Source: Aneurinibacillus uraniidurans | GTDB lineage: Bacteria > Bacillota > Bacilli > Aneurinibacillales > Aneurinibacillaceae | Direction of reading: 5' to 3' | DNA length: 64,000 nt | NCBI RefSeq assembly: GCF_028471905.1 | Contig: NZ_CP116902.1 | Location: 246,501-310,500, forward strand | In this document: positions 32,851 through 40,436 of the stretch, piece by piece | Position numbering within the stretch: the stretch's first letter is position 1 | Layout of the letters: each line of letters starts with the position of its first letter | Program-made: the position numbers and the translations under genes | Notes under the pieces: generated by a model | The model's input: the letters and a program-made list of their open reading frames with translations, nothing else | Database searches by the model: none | What the model was told of the DNA's origin: nothing

Positions 32851-34398
32851 ATGGCAGCAGCAACAGTAAGTGCTCCTCCTAAAGAGTCAGCCGGGTCTCC
32901 CTGGCTGGCGCTGCTGGCGATTATTGCCGGGGCGTTCGTCGCAATTCTGAACAATAGTCTCATTAACGTCGCGCTTCCGAAGCTGGTGAATGTATTCGGC
33001 TCGACAACGGAACGGATTCAGTGGGTTCTGACCGGGTACATGCTTGCATCAGGGGTCATTATTCCGATTAGCGGCTTTATGGGAGATAAGTTAGGCTATA
33101 AGAAATTTATGATTATCGCACTCGGGGTGTTTACGGGCGGTACGGCGCTTTGTGCAGTGGCATGGAGTGATACGTCACTCATTATCGCGCGGGTTATTGC
33201 CGGACTGGGTGGCGGGGTAATTATGCCCCTCAGTATGACATTGGTGTATAAGATTATGCCGCGTGAACAGATCGGTACGGCACTCGGTCTCTGGGGGATC
33301 TCCGCGATGGTAGCGCCTGCGGTCGGTCCGACGTTGAGCGGGTATTTGATTGAATGGTTTAATTGGCGATTTTTGTTTATTATTACTATTCCCGTCGCTT
33401 TGTTTGCGATTTTGATGACGTGGGTGCTTTTGAAGGAGACAGAGCGTCAGGAAAATATGCAGTTTGACTGGAGCGGATTTATTCTAACATCCTTATCAGC
33501 AGGTACATTGCTGTATGCACTGAGTAACGGGAAGACAGCAGGCTGGACATCATTTGAGATTATCGCCTTATTTTTTATTTCATTCTGGTCGCTTGTGTTT
33601 CTTATCTATGTGGAGACAGGCAAAGACAACCCGCTCATTAATTTAAGCTTGCTTAAGAATTTTCGTTATACGTTGAGCATTATTACGGGGAGTCTTGTGA
33701 TGATCGGCATGTATGGCGGGGTATTTCTTACACCGCTATTCTTGCAGAACATTCAGGGGGTGTCGCCGATTGATACGGGGATTCTCCTGATGCCGCAGGC
33801 GATTGCGATGGCGATTATGATGCCGATCTCTGGTAAGCTGTTCGATAAGGTTGGGGTTGTGCCGATTGGGCTTGTGGGCATTGCGCTCACGAGTGTCATG
33901 TCGTATGAGCTACATCGGTTGACGGCAGTGACCTCACATGAATGGTTGAATCTGATTTTGACGATTCGAGGCATTGGAATCGGGCTTTGTATGATGCCGC
34001 TCTCCACAGTGGGGATGAATGCGATTGCGGCGACGGCACCGCAGGAGATGGGGAATGCGTCTTCTTTATCCAATCTTATCCGTCAGGTAGCGGCGTCGTT
34101 CGGGATTGCGGTGCTGACGACGATTATGCAGAATCGTGCGTCTCTGCATTTTGATCATATGCGTGAGTTGGTTACACTCGATGCAGCCTCAACCGTACAG
34201 GCTTATTACGGAACAAGCGGGATTAGTACGTTAGCAGGAATGATGCAGCTCGATGCGACAGCGCGGGCGATAGGAGATACGTTCCTTGTCTCGTCCATTC
34301 CATTATTTATTTCGATTCCGCTTGTATTGTTATTCATTCAAAGAAAGAAAGCGGCACCGCCGCAACCAGAAATCGGGAAAGAAAGGGAAGAAGCATGA
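32851..34398 (+). CDS. DHA2-family MFS multidrug exporter (EmrB/QacA type)
   Basis: 515 residues, 14 transmembrane segments. Motif A GFMGDKLGYKKF after helix 2, motif C GLWGISAMVAPAVGPTLSGY in helix 5, and the helix 4 arginine in LIIARVIAGLGGG are as in EmrB/QacA. It would export hydrophobic compounds using the proton gradient. Lies between two adaptor genes and overlaps the second by an ATGA junction. Upstream MarR control suggests induction by a toxic substrate. Confidence 0.94.
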   Translation: MAAATVSAPPKESAGSPWLALLAIIAGAFVAILNNSLINVALPKLVNVFGSTTERIQWVLTGYMLASGVIIPISGFMGDKLGYKKFMIIALGVFTGGTALCAVAWSDTSLIIARVIAGLGGGVIMPLSMTLVYKIMPREQIGTALGLWGISAMVAPAVGPTLSGYLIEWFNWRFLFIITIPVALFAILMTWVLLKETERQENMQFDWSGFILTSLSAGTLLYALSNGKTAGWTSFEIIALFFISFWSLVFLIYVETGKDNPLINLSLLKNFRYTLSIITGSLVMIGMYGGVFLTPLFLQNIQGVSPIDTGILLMPQAIAMAIMMPISGKLFDKVGVVPIGLVGIALTSVMSYELHRLTAVTSHEWLNLILTIRGIGIGLCMMPLSTVGMNAIAATAPQEMGNASSLSNLIRQVAASFGIAVLTTIMQNRASLHFDHMRELVTLDAASTVQAYYGTSGISTLAGMMQLDATARAIGDTFLVSSIPLFISIPLVLLFIQRKKAAPPQPEIGKEREEA

Positions 34399-35879
34399 GG
34401 AAATTCAAGATGAGAGCAGCGGTACAGATGGTGGCGCTAAGCGCACTTGTAGCAGCAACAGCGGGATGCAGCACGAATGCAAAGGAAGCATCGCAGCAGA
34501 TGACAGTCGTTCCGGTGAAAACGGTGAATGCGCAACAAGGAATGATCGGAACGGGTAAAGTGTATACAGGAAGCGTTATGCCTTTGCAAACAGTAAAGGT
34601 AGTACCGAAGACAGCGGGGAAAATTGAGCAAATGGCTGTCGATGTCGGTACACCCGTGAAGCAAGGCCAGGTGTTGTTTAAACTCGAAGATAAAGATCTG
34701 CGCAATACTCTAGAGAAAGCAAATGCGGCGGTAGCAGCAGCGGAAGCGGGTGTGGATTCAGCACGAGCGGCGCAGGAATCGGGTGTCGTTCAGGCGACAA
34801 GCGGCGTGGTTCAATCGAAGAATGGCATGATTCAGGCGAAGAACGGCATGGTGCAGGCACAAGGTGCGATCACACAGGCACAGAGCGGTTTGGAGCAAGC
34901 GCAGAATGCAGTGACAGATGCACAGAATGGGCTGAAAAAAGCGAAGCAAAGCCTGACGGATGCAACGACGCAGCTGAATCGTACAAAGCAGCTGTATGAG
35001 AGTGGTGCGGCATCGAAAGCACAGCTGGAGCAGGCACAGACAGCGCTTGTGACGGCACAAACAGGCTATAGCAGTGCAGAAATCGCACGCAAGGGAGCGG
35101 CAGAACGACTGAGTGCGGCGAAGAAAAGTTTGGATGTAGCACAGAAATCATATGCGAATGCAAGTGCTACATATGCGAACTCGACAAGCGGTTATAGCAA
35201 TGCCCAAAGACAAGTAGGGGTAGCAAGCGGCACAGCAGGTATTAAGGCGAGCGAGCAGTCGGTTCGTCAGGCGCAAGTAGCGGCGTCCATCGCGGCTGAT
35301 GCGCTTAATGATGCGACTGTTACGTCTCCGATTGATGGGATTGTAGCTGTGAAGAACAATGAAATAGGCGAGCTTGTGTCGCCACAGTCACCGAATCCAG
35401 TGCTTGTGGTAACGAACTTGAATACGGTGAATGTGCTGTTCTATGCATCGAGCGCGGATCTAGCGAATCTTCACCCGGGTATGAAGATGAATGTGAAAGT
35501 GGATGCCATGAAGGTCTCTGCGATCGGAACGGTGAAGAGTGTGAGTCCGGTTGATGAGAAGGGGAAAGGCTATCCGGTTCAGGTGAGTGTGCCAAATCCA
35601 GGGCTGAAGCTGCGTGCCGGTCTGGTCACTGAGCTAACGGCGATCGCAGATGGCGCGAAGCAAGGCGTAGTTGTTCCGTCTTCGGCACTGGTGAAAGAGC
35701 AGAACAAAGCATACGTGTATGTGGTGAACGGCGATCGTGCGAAACGCAAAGAGGTACAGATCGGAGAAGAGAAATCCGGTAATGCTTTAATTACGGGCGG
35801 ATTGAATGCAAACGATGCAGTCATTACGGATAACGTGGTGCTGCTATCGGATAATGCGAAAATACAGGTACAGCAATAA
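34395..35879 (+). CDS. HlyD/AcrA-type efflux adaptor lipoprotein with heptad-repeat hairpin
   Basis: 494 residues. Signal peptide with a putative lipobox ending at Cys25 (ATAGC, Thr at -3 is unusual), a lipoyl half-domain (PKTAGKIEQMAVDVGTPVKQ), a very long alpha-hairpin (about 105-300), the second lipoyl half (DATVTSPIDGIVAVKNNEIG), then beta-barrel and membrane-proximal domains (ALVKEQNKAYVYVV). Residues 129-191 consist of nine consecutive seven-residue units of the type SGVVQAT/NGMIQAK. RND-type adaptors of this length usually reach TolC; here the partner may be the MFS pump or the TolC-like protein at 29.6 kb. Confidence 0.87.
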   Translation: MRKFKMRAAVQMVALSALVAATAGCSTNAKEASQQMTVVPVKTVNAQQGMIGTGKVYTGSVMPLQTVKVVPKTAGKIEQMAVDVGTPVKQGQVLFKLEDKDLRNTLEKANAAVAAAEAGVDSARAAQESGVVQATSGVVQSKNGMIQAKNGMVQAQGAITQAQSGLEQAQNAVTDAQNGLKKAKQSLTDATTQLNRTKQLYESGAASKAQLEQAQTALVTAQTGYSSAEIARKGAAERLSAAKKSLDVAQKSYANASATYANSTSGYSNAQRQVGVASGTAGIKASEQSVRQAQVAASIAADALNDATVTSPIDGIVAVKNNEIGELVSPQSPNPVLVVTNLNTVNVLFYASSADLANLHPGMKMNVKVDAMKVSAIGTVKSVSPVDEKGKGYPVQVSVPNPGLKLRAGLVTELTAIADGAKQGVVVPSSALVKEQNKAYVYVVNGDRAKRKEVQIGEEKSGNALITGGLNANDAVITDNVVLLSDNAKIQVQQ

Positions 35880-35900
35880 GAGAAGAATCCGAAACAAAGA

Positions 35901-35995
35901 TAAGAGAGAGAAAATATAAGGATGATCAGAGGATGGAAAGGGCATGAGCCTTTTCTCACTTTTAGATCGTTCTCGTATTTTCTCTCTTATTTTTT
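35901..35995. terminator. long compound terminator between efflux operon and comK
   Basis: TAAGAGAGAGAAAATA (35901-35916) pairs with TATTTTCTCTCTTA (35976-35989) except for one GA slip; an inner GGAAAGG/CCTTTTC hairpin and GATC/GATC also pair. A T-run follows on the plus strand. Confidence 0.8.
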
Positions 35996-36129
35996 GTAGA
36001 ATAACGGTAATTTTTGTAGAAACAATGCGAAACTTGCGATGAATACGCTCTCTTTTTCTGCAGCATTTTCCTTTATAATGTTTATATATTCAAAATTTGA
36101 TATTTTTTTCAAATGAAGGGAGGCGTACA

Positions 36130-36633
36130 ATGTTTGAAATGGTCGACTTGAAACGAGCCGTGGAAAGGTTTGCGCGGGAGGGTCATGTGTTCTATCCAGA
36201 TCAGGCAGAGGGGATCGGCGAGGTAACGGTTCTTTGTATGGGGGAAGAGAAGGTGTATGTTCCGTGTACGACGACACAGTTCCGCCGGAAGCTGAGCCGG
36301 GAGTTCTTCAAGGATGAGCGCTTGCTGCGTGATTTCGCATATGAGACGCTTGGGAAGCGTAAGCATCCTCCGTTCGTGCTGCATGAAAGTCTGGTGCTAG
36401 TCCCATTCTGGTACCCGTGTTTTGATAATCCTGCGCATCGTACGTTGTACGCATGTCTTTCCTCGATTAGATTGTACGCAACCCATGAAGAGCAGCGGCT
36501 AAGTTGTATAGTGATGTTCAAAGATCGGCATACCATTACTCTTCCGTATTCGATTGGAACGGTGAAGCAGCAGATGCGCTGTGCCGAGCACTTGCTGATG
36601 AAGTACAAATTGAAAGGTAGAGCCTCGTATTGA
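36130..36633 (+). CDS. comK: ComK-family competence transcription factor
   Basis: 167 residues (B. subtilis ComK has 192). Pattern similarity runs through the family core: KRKHPPFVLHESLVLVPFWY matches the KPPI.V.....FFPT region, RTLYACLSSIRLYATHEEQ follows as in ComK, and ITLPYSIGTVKQQMRCAEHL matches the late LP.S....Q..R region. ATG 36130 follows GGGAGGCG. ComK activates DNA-uptake genes such as comF, which is also present in this window. Upstream DNA is AT-rich with AAAATTTGATATTTT, close to but not an exact ComK AT-box pair. Confidence 0.8.
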   Translation: MFEMVDLKRAVERFAREGHVFYPDQAEGIGEVTVLCMGEEKVYVPCTTTQFRRKLSREFFKDERLLRDFAYETLGKRKHPPFVLHESLVLVPFWYPCFDNPAHRTLYACLSSIRLYATHEEQRLSCIVMFKDRHTITLPYSIGTVKQQMRCAEHLLMKYKLKGRASY

Positions 36634-36797
36634 AATTGATACCAATCAGGAGATGGGACCACTTTTTTTGATGGCTATCGAAGGGATAGCGTGTAGATTT
36701 ATATGTGAAAAAAAGAACATGATCGTTTCTATCGTTCCATAGCGCCCGGCAGGATCTGTGGTCAGCACGTATGATGAAGGTGCGCACATAATTGGCA

Positions 36798-36819
36798 GGG
36801 CCGGCCCTCCTCGGGAGGG
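36798..36819 (+). promoter_or_regulatory. hairpin covering the ribosome site of the sigma factor gene
   Basis: CCCTCC (36805-36810) can pair with GGAGGG (36814-36819), the ribosome site of the gene starting at 36827. Just upstream GGGCCGGCCC (36798-36807) is self-complementary and competes for the CCC. Two exclusive structures are thus possible. Confidence 0.6.
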
Positions 36820-36826
36820 AACTTGG

Positions 36827-37366
36827 ATGGATGAGAAGAAATGGACATGTTTTTTTGCAGAGGTAGAACCGCTTGTCGATCGAATAACAGCGCGGTATGC
36901 ACCTGGTTTCTGGCGGGAAGAGGCGAAGCAGGTAGCTCGTATTGCCTGCTGGCAGCAGGTACATCGGTATGATGCGGGGCGTGGGGCGAAGTTATCTACC
37001 TTTTTGTTTGTGATTATAAGGCGTGCGCTGGCTGATTTTTATGAGCGGGAAGCGTTGTGGCGCAGTCGTCATGTGTTTCCGGGGTCCGGGGATGAGGAGG
37101 AAGTGAACTGGGAGGAAACACTGGTAGCTGTAGAAGAGCCGATGGACGAAGCACTCGTCTGGGAGAGCTGGATGGGGCTTGTATCAGAAGCGGAAGCTGC
37201 CTGCTTAACCCTTCACATTCGGGATGGATTGTCGCTGAAGGAGGTGGCTGTGCGCCTTGGGATGACGTATGAGGCGGTTAAAAAGCAGAAGCAGCGTGCG
37301 CTAGCACGGTTGCGTACTCGTTCCCAATTTCCTGTCCCTTCTTCTTTCGTAGCAAAAGAGATATAA
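36827..37366 (+). CDS. sigma-70 family factor, ECF-like
   Basis: 179 residues. Region 2-like helices at about 10-75 (PLVDRITARYAPGFWREEAK, then WQQVHRYDAGRGAKLSTFLF with the conserved -10 recognition/melting surface) and region 4 HTH at about 120-170 (EAEAACLTLHIRDGLSLKEV followed by GMTYEAVKKQKQRALARLR). No anti-sigma gene adjoins. ATG 36827 follows GGGAGGG, which can be hidden in a hairpin. It lies between a ComK-like gene and an S-layer assembly gene; SigH/ComX-like roles in competence or control of envelope genes are both possible. Confidence 0.82.
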   Translation: MDEKKWTCFFAEVEPLVDRITARYAPGFWREEAKQVARIACWQQVHRYDAGRGAKLSTFLFVIIRRALADFYEREALWRSRHVFPGSGDEEEVNWEETLVAVEEPMDEALVWESWMGLVSEAEAACLTLHIRDGLSLKEVAVRLGMTYEAVKKQKQRALARLRTRSQFPVPSSFVAKEI

Positions 37367-37398
37367 TAAGCATGAGTCCAGAAGGAGGAGTATGTGTC

Positions 37399-38313
37399 AT
37401 GTTATCATTTTTTAAGAAGCTTCGCTCCAATGAGCCTAAACAGGAAACAGAAAACGAATCTGTAATAGAAGAAACGAATGATACACCTGTAGAAGAAGCG
37501 GCGCCAGCTGTTCTGCCTCTGCATTTTCCAGAGGATGTAGATACAGGAATCTCAATGGAGGAGCGGTATGTTTTGCAGTTCTTCGTCGGTGAGCTGCCGG
37601 AGATGGCGAAAGATGAACTTGCCATTGATGGATACAAGCTGGTTCAGGATGAAGCGGGTATGATGCTGCAGGCGATTCTCCGCAATAACATGGATGCTGA
37701 TATCGAGATTGGTACCGTGCCGATGGTGCTGATTGATGCGCATCATAACATGGTAGCACGCACCGTGTTTGATCTGACAAGCTTTGGTGAGATTCCGGCA
37801 CGTACGGCGATGCCGTGCCGCTTCTTCCTGCCGTATAGTGATTTTCGTGTCGAGCAGGCAGATTTCTCGAATTGGATGGTCGGGTTCCATATGGAAGATG
37901 GCCGCGTGATGCGGGCCGTGACGGAACTTGATTTTGAACAGAGCGGGGATTTCTCGCAGGATCAGTATGTAGAAGCGCAGGATCAACAGGTGCTTGATGC
38001 GATCGAGCGGGCGATTCATGAGACAGAAGGCCAGGTCAATATGTTCGGTACGTCACTCGGTCAGGGTGAGCATGGCGAGCTGGTGGTAGAGCTTCTGCTG
38101 CGTAACGGCAAGGATGAGGTTGTAGAGCTGACGGATGGCATGGTGTTTACGGTGCTGGATGCAGCCCGTGATGTGGTGGCGTCACAGGCGTTTGATTTCT
38201 CGGCTGTGAAGGTGGAGCCGAAGTCGGTACAGCGTCTTGTGCTGGAGTATGATGCGGCGGCTTTACAGAAGGCAGAGCCTGATTTTAGTGAGTGGTCAGT
38301 TGATGTTAAATAA
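37399..38313 (+). CDS. SLAP-domain protein (accessory Sec / S-layer assembly protein, SlaP-like)
   Basis: 304 residues, no signal peptide. Acidic linker after MLSFFKKLR, then two copies of the SLAP domain (about 50-170 and 195-304), each with a QFFVGELP / DAIERAIHETEGQ-type opening, a hydrophobic LQAILRNNMD / VELLLRNGKD strand, a V/ARTVFDLTSFGEIPARTA or ASQAFDFSAVKVEPKSV strand, and a LP/DFSEW end. In B. anthracis SlaP works with SecA2 to secrete S-layer proteins. No secA2 is visible in the window. Ribosome site GGAGGAG. Confidence 0.85.
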   Translation: MLSFFKKLRSNEPKQETENESVIEETNDTPVEEAAPAVLPLHFPEDVDTGISMEERYVLQFFVGELPEMAKDELAIDGYKLVQDEAGMMLQAILRNNMDADIEIGTVPMVLIDAHHNMVARTVFDLTSFGEIPARTAMPCRFFLPYSDFRVEQADFSNWMVGFHMEDGRVMRAVTELDFEQSGDFSQDQYVEAQDQQVLDAIERAIHETEGQVNMFGTSLGQGEHGELVVELLLRNGKDEVVELTDGMVFTVLDAARDVVASQAFDFSAVKVEPKSVQRLVLEYDAAALQKAEPDFSEWSVDVK

Positions 38314-38322
38314 GTGATTTTG

Positions 38323-38366
38323 TACTACCTGCATCTTTTTGAATAAGATACAGGTAGTATTTTTTT
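38323..38366 (+). terminator. intrinsic terminator of the SLAP gene
   Basis: TACTACCTG/CAGGTAGTA outer stem with inner ATCTT/AAGAT, followed by seven Ts. Confidence 0.92.
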
Positions 38367-38409
38367 GTTAAATATTCATAAATTTCCGACTATATGCTAT
38401 GATTAGATC

Positions 38410-38728
38410 ATACAAAAAATAAGTAGGTAGTATTGCAAGCGTGTTGATTGTCCACGGTTACCCATTAACTTTTCCTCAGTAAGTCCGATATTTCGTAAAA
38501 AACGATGCCTCCCGCAGACAGAGTTCCCTTCTTTAGTTTTCACTTGAACGTAATAAACGTCAAACGAATGCTTTTCCACTTTAAGGTCTCTCGATACATC
38601 CAGCGAAGAAGAATATACGTGATTACAGCACAACAAAGCTGACCATCCACCGCATTTTGTGTGGTCTCAAATCGTCCAGTTACATTGAATTGTTGCTTAA
38701 TTTGGCGAAAAAATGTTTCTACGCCCAA
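38410..38728 (-). pseudogene. C-terminal relic of an IS4-type transposase
   Basis: On the minus strand GVETFFRQIKQQFNVTGRFE followed by TTQNAVDGQLCCAVITYILL matches the C-terminal region of IS4-family DDE transposases (Y..RW..E.FF...K...). The reading then shifts frame (LKVEKHSFDVYYVQVKTKEG in another frame) and ends near 38410. N-terminal two-thirds are missing, so inactive. It occupies most of the space between the SLAP terminator and the SLH gene. Confidence 0.75.
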
Positions 38729-38788
38729 CGAGACTGTTGCATCTTTGCAGCGGATTTTTTTCGGTACATATCTATTAGGAGGGGTACG

Positions 38789-40402
38789 ATGAAGATGTAT
38801 AAAAAAATATTCAAAGTGTGCTCAAGTACATTCCTGGCCAGCACGCTTGTTTTATCAGTCGGAACAGCCGCATTTGCTCAGGCTAAAGACGTAGAAAACC
38901 ACTGGGCGAAAAATCAAATTACGAAATGGGTAGACGCTGGTTATGTGACGGGTTATGAGGATGGAACCTTCAAGCCGGATAATAGCATCACCCGTGCGGA
39001 ATTCATCCGACTGGTTAATCAATCATTTGATTTTACAGAAGTGGCGACGATTGCCTACACGGATGTTTCTCCGAGCCAATGGTTCTATAGCGAAGTAGCA
39101 AAGGCGAAAGCGGCAGGCTACATCAGTGGCTATGAAGATGGGACGATGAAACCGAATGACAAGATTAGCCGTCAGGAAGCCGCCGCTATTATTCAGCGCT
39201 TATTGAATCTTCCAGGAACAGAAGCGAGCTCTTTCCAGGATGGGCAGACAATTGCTTCATGGGCTAAAGGGGCAGTTGGCAGTGTTGCAGCCAATAAAAT
39301 TATGAATGGGTACCCGGATGGAACATTCAAACCGGCTAACGACATTACACGTGCAGAGTCTATTGTAACACTCGATAAAGCGGTGGGGGATAAAGGAACA
39401 GATTCGCCGGTAACACCACAAGCGCCAAGCAAAACGTACGATAAGGCTGGTACATATGGGGCAGCTGCAGGTAAAACAGATACGATTCAAGGTGATGTGA
39501 TCATCAGTGCGGCTGATGTGAGGCTTCAGAATATGGTGATCGATGGCAACCTGTTCATCGCGGAATCGGTCGGTAGCGGCAATGTATATCTGAATAATGT
39601 GACGATTAAGGGCGCAACAACGGTTAAAGGTGGAGGATCGAACTCTATCTATGCCGCAGATTCTACACTGAACAAAGTTGTTGTGAATAAGAACGATGTG
39701 CATCTAGTAGCATCCGGTACGACGGTAGCAAGCTCAGTTGTCGTTCAATCAGGTGCGAAGATCGAACAGGGCAGCCTGTCTTCCTCTGCGAAAGGATTCG
39801 GTACGGTTTCGATTGATACGGTATCTAGCGGAACTGTGAAGCTGGTTGGTAGCTTTGCCAGTGTAACAGTAGATGGCAAAGCATCGATTGAGCTTTCGAA
39901 CGGAAAAGTAGAAAGTCTGGATGTAAACAAGGGTGCAGAAGGTGCTTCTCTTACAGTATTGTCTGACGCGAGCGTGAAAAATCTTACTGTAAATGGTGCT
40001 GTTAAGGTATACGGTTCCGGCAAGATCGAGAATGCCAAGGTAAATGTAAATGGCGTATCATTTGCGAACCGTCCGACTAATTTACAAATCGCTACAGGTG
40101 TGACAGTTTCCACTTCATCCTCAGGTGGCGGTGGCTCTAGCAGCGGTGGAAGCTCTACTACTAAAAAATCATATGCTAACGGGGAAAAGATTAATGTAAA
40201 CGATCTGTCCGGTATTACAAGTATAGAGATTACGAGTGGAATGGTTACTTTGGATGGAACGATCCCAACTGGTAAGACGGTTACGGTAAAAGCAGGCGCT
40301 ACGCTTACGGGTACGGGTACGATCAATGGTGATTTAATCTTGGAAAATACAGGGACAACGCTTCGAGGGATTACTGTTAACGGTACAACAACGATTAAAT
40401 AA
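38789..40402 (+). CDS. SLH-domain surface protein with beta-helix-like C-terminus
   Basis: 537 residues from ATG 38789 (AGGAGGGG upstream; ATG 38795 also possible). Signal peptide 1-29 (cleavage near AFAQA). Three S-layer homology domains at about 30-200: VENHWAKNQITKWVDAGYVT, YTDVSPSQWFYSEVAKAKAA and FQDGQTIASWAKGAVGSVAA, each with a G(Y/M)xDGTFKPxxxITR end, which bind pyruvylated secondary wall polymer. Residues about 215-450 are repeated short beta strands of right-handed beta-helix type; a Gly/Ser linker and a final beta module follow. It may be wall-bound through the pyruvylated polymer. An earlier in-frame start lies in the IS relic and lacks a ribosome site. Confidence 0.92.
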   Translation: MKMYKKIFKVCSSTFLASTLVLSVGTAAFAQAKDVENHWAKNQITKWVDAGYVTGYEDGTFKPDNSITRAEFIRLVNQSFDFTEVATIAYTDVSPSQWFYSEVAKAKAAGYISGYEDGTMKPNDKISRQEAAAIIQRLLNLPGTEASSFQDGQTIASWAKGAVGSVAANKIMNGYPDGTFKPANDITRAESIVTLDKAVGDKGTDSPVTPQAPSKTYDKAGTYGAAAGKTDTIQGDVIISAADVRLQNMVIDGNLFIAESVGSGNVYLNNVTIKGATTVKGGGSNSIYAADSTLNKVVVNKNDVHLVASGTTVASSVVVQSGAKIEQGSLSSSAKGFGTVSIDTVSSGTVKLVGSFASVTVDGKASIELSNGKVESLDVNKGAEGASLTVLSDASVKNLTVNGAVKVYGSGKIENAKVNVNGVSFANRPTNLQIATGVTVSTSSSGGGGSSSGGSSTTKKSYANGEKINVNDLSGITSIEITSGMVTLDGTIPTGKTVTVKAGATLTGTGTINGDLILENTGTTLRGITVNGTTTIK

Positions 40403-40436
40403 AAAATAATTGAATAAGAAGAGGAGAAATGATGCG

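Noticed and set aside
36090-36120. ComK AT-box before comK
   Set aside because: AAAATTTGATATTTT has a seven-base gap instead of AAAA-N5-TTTT, so it does not meet the consensus.
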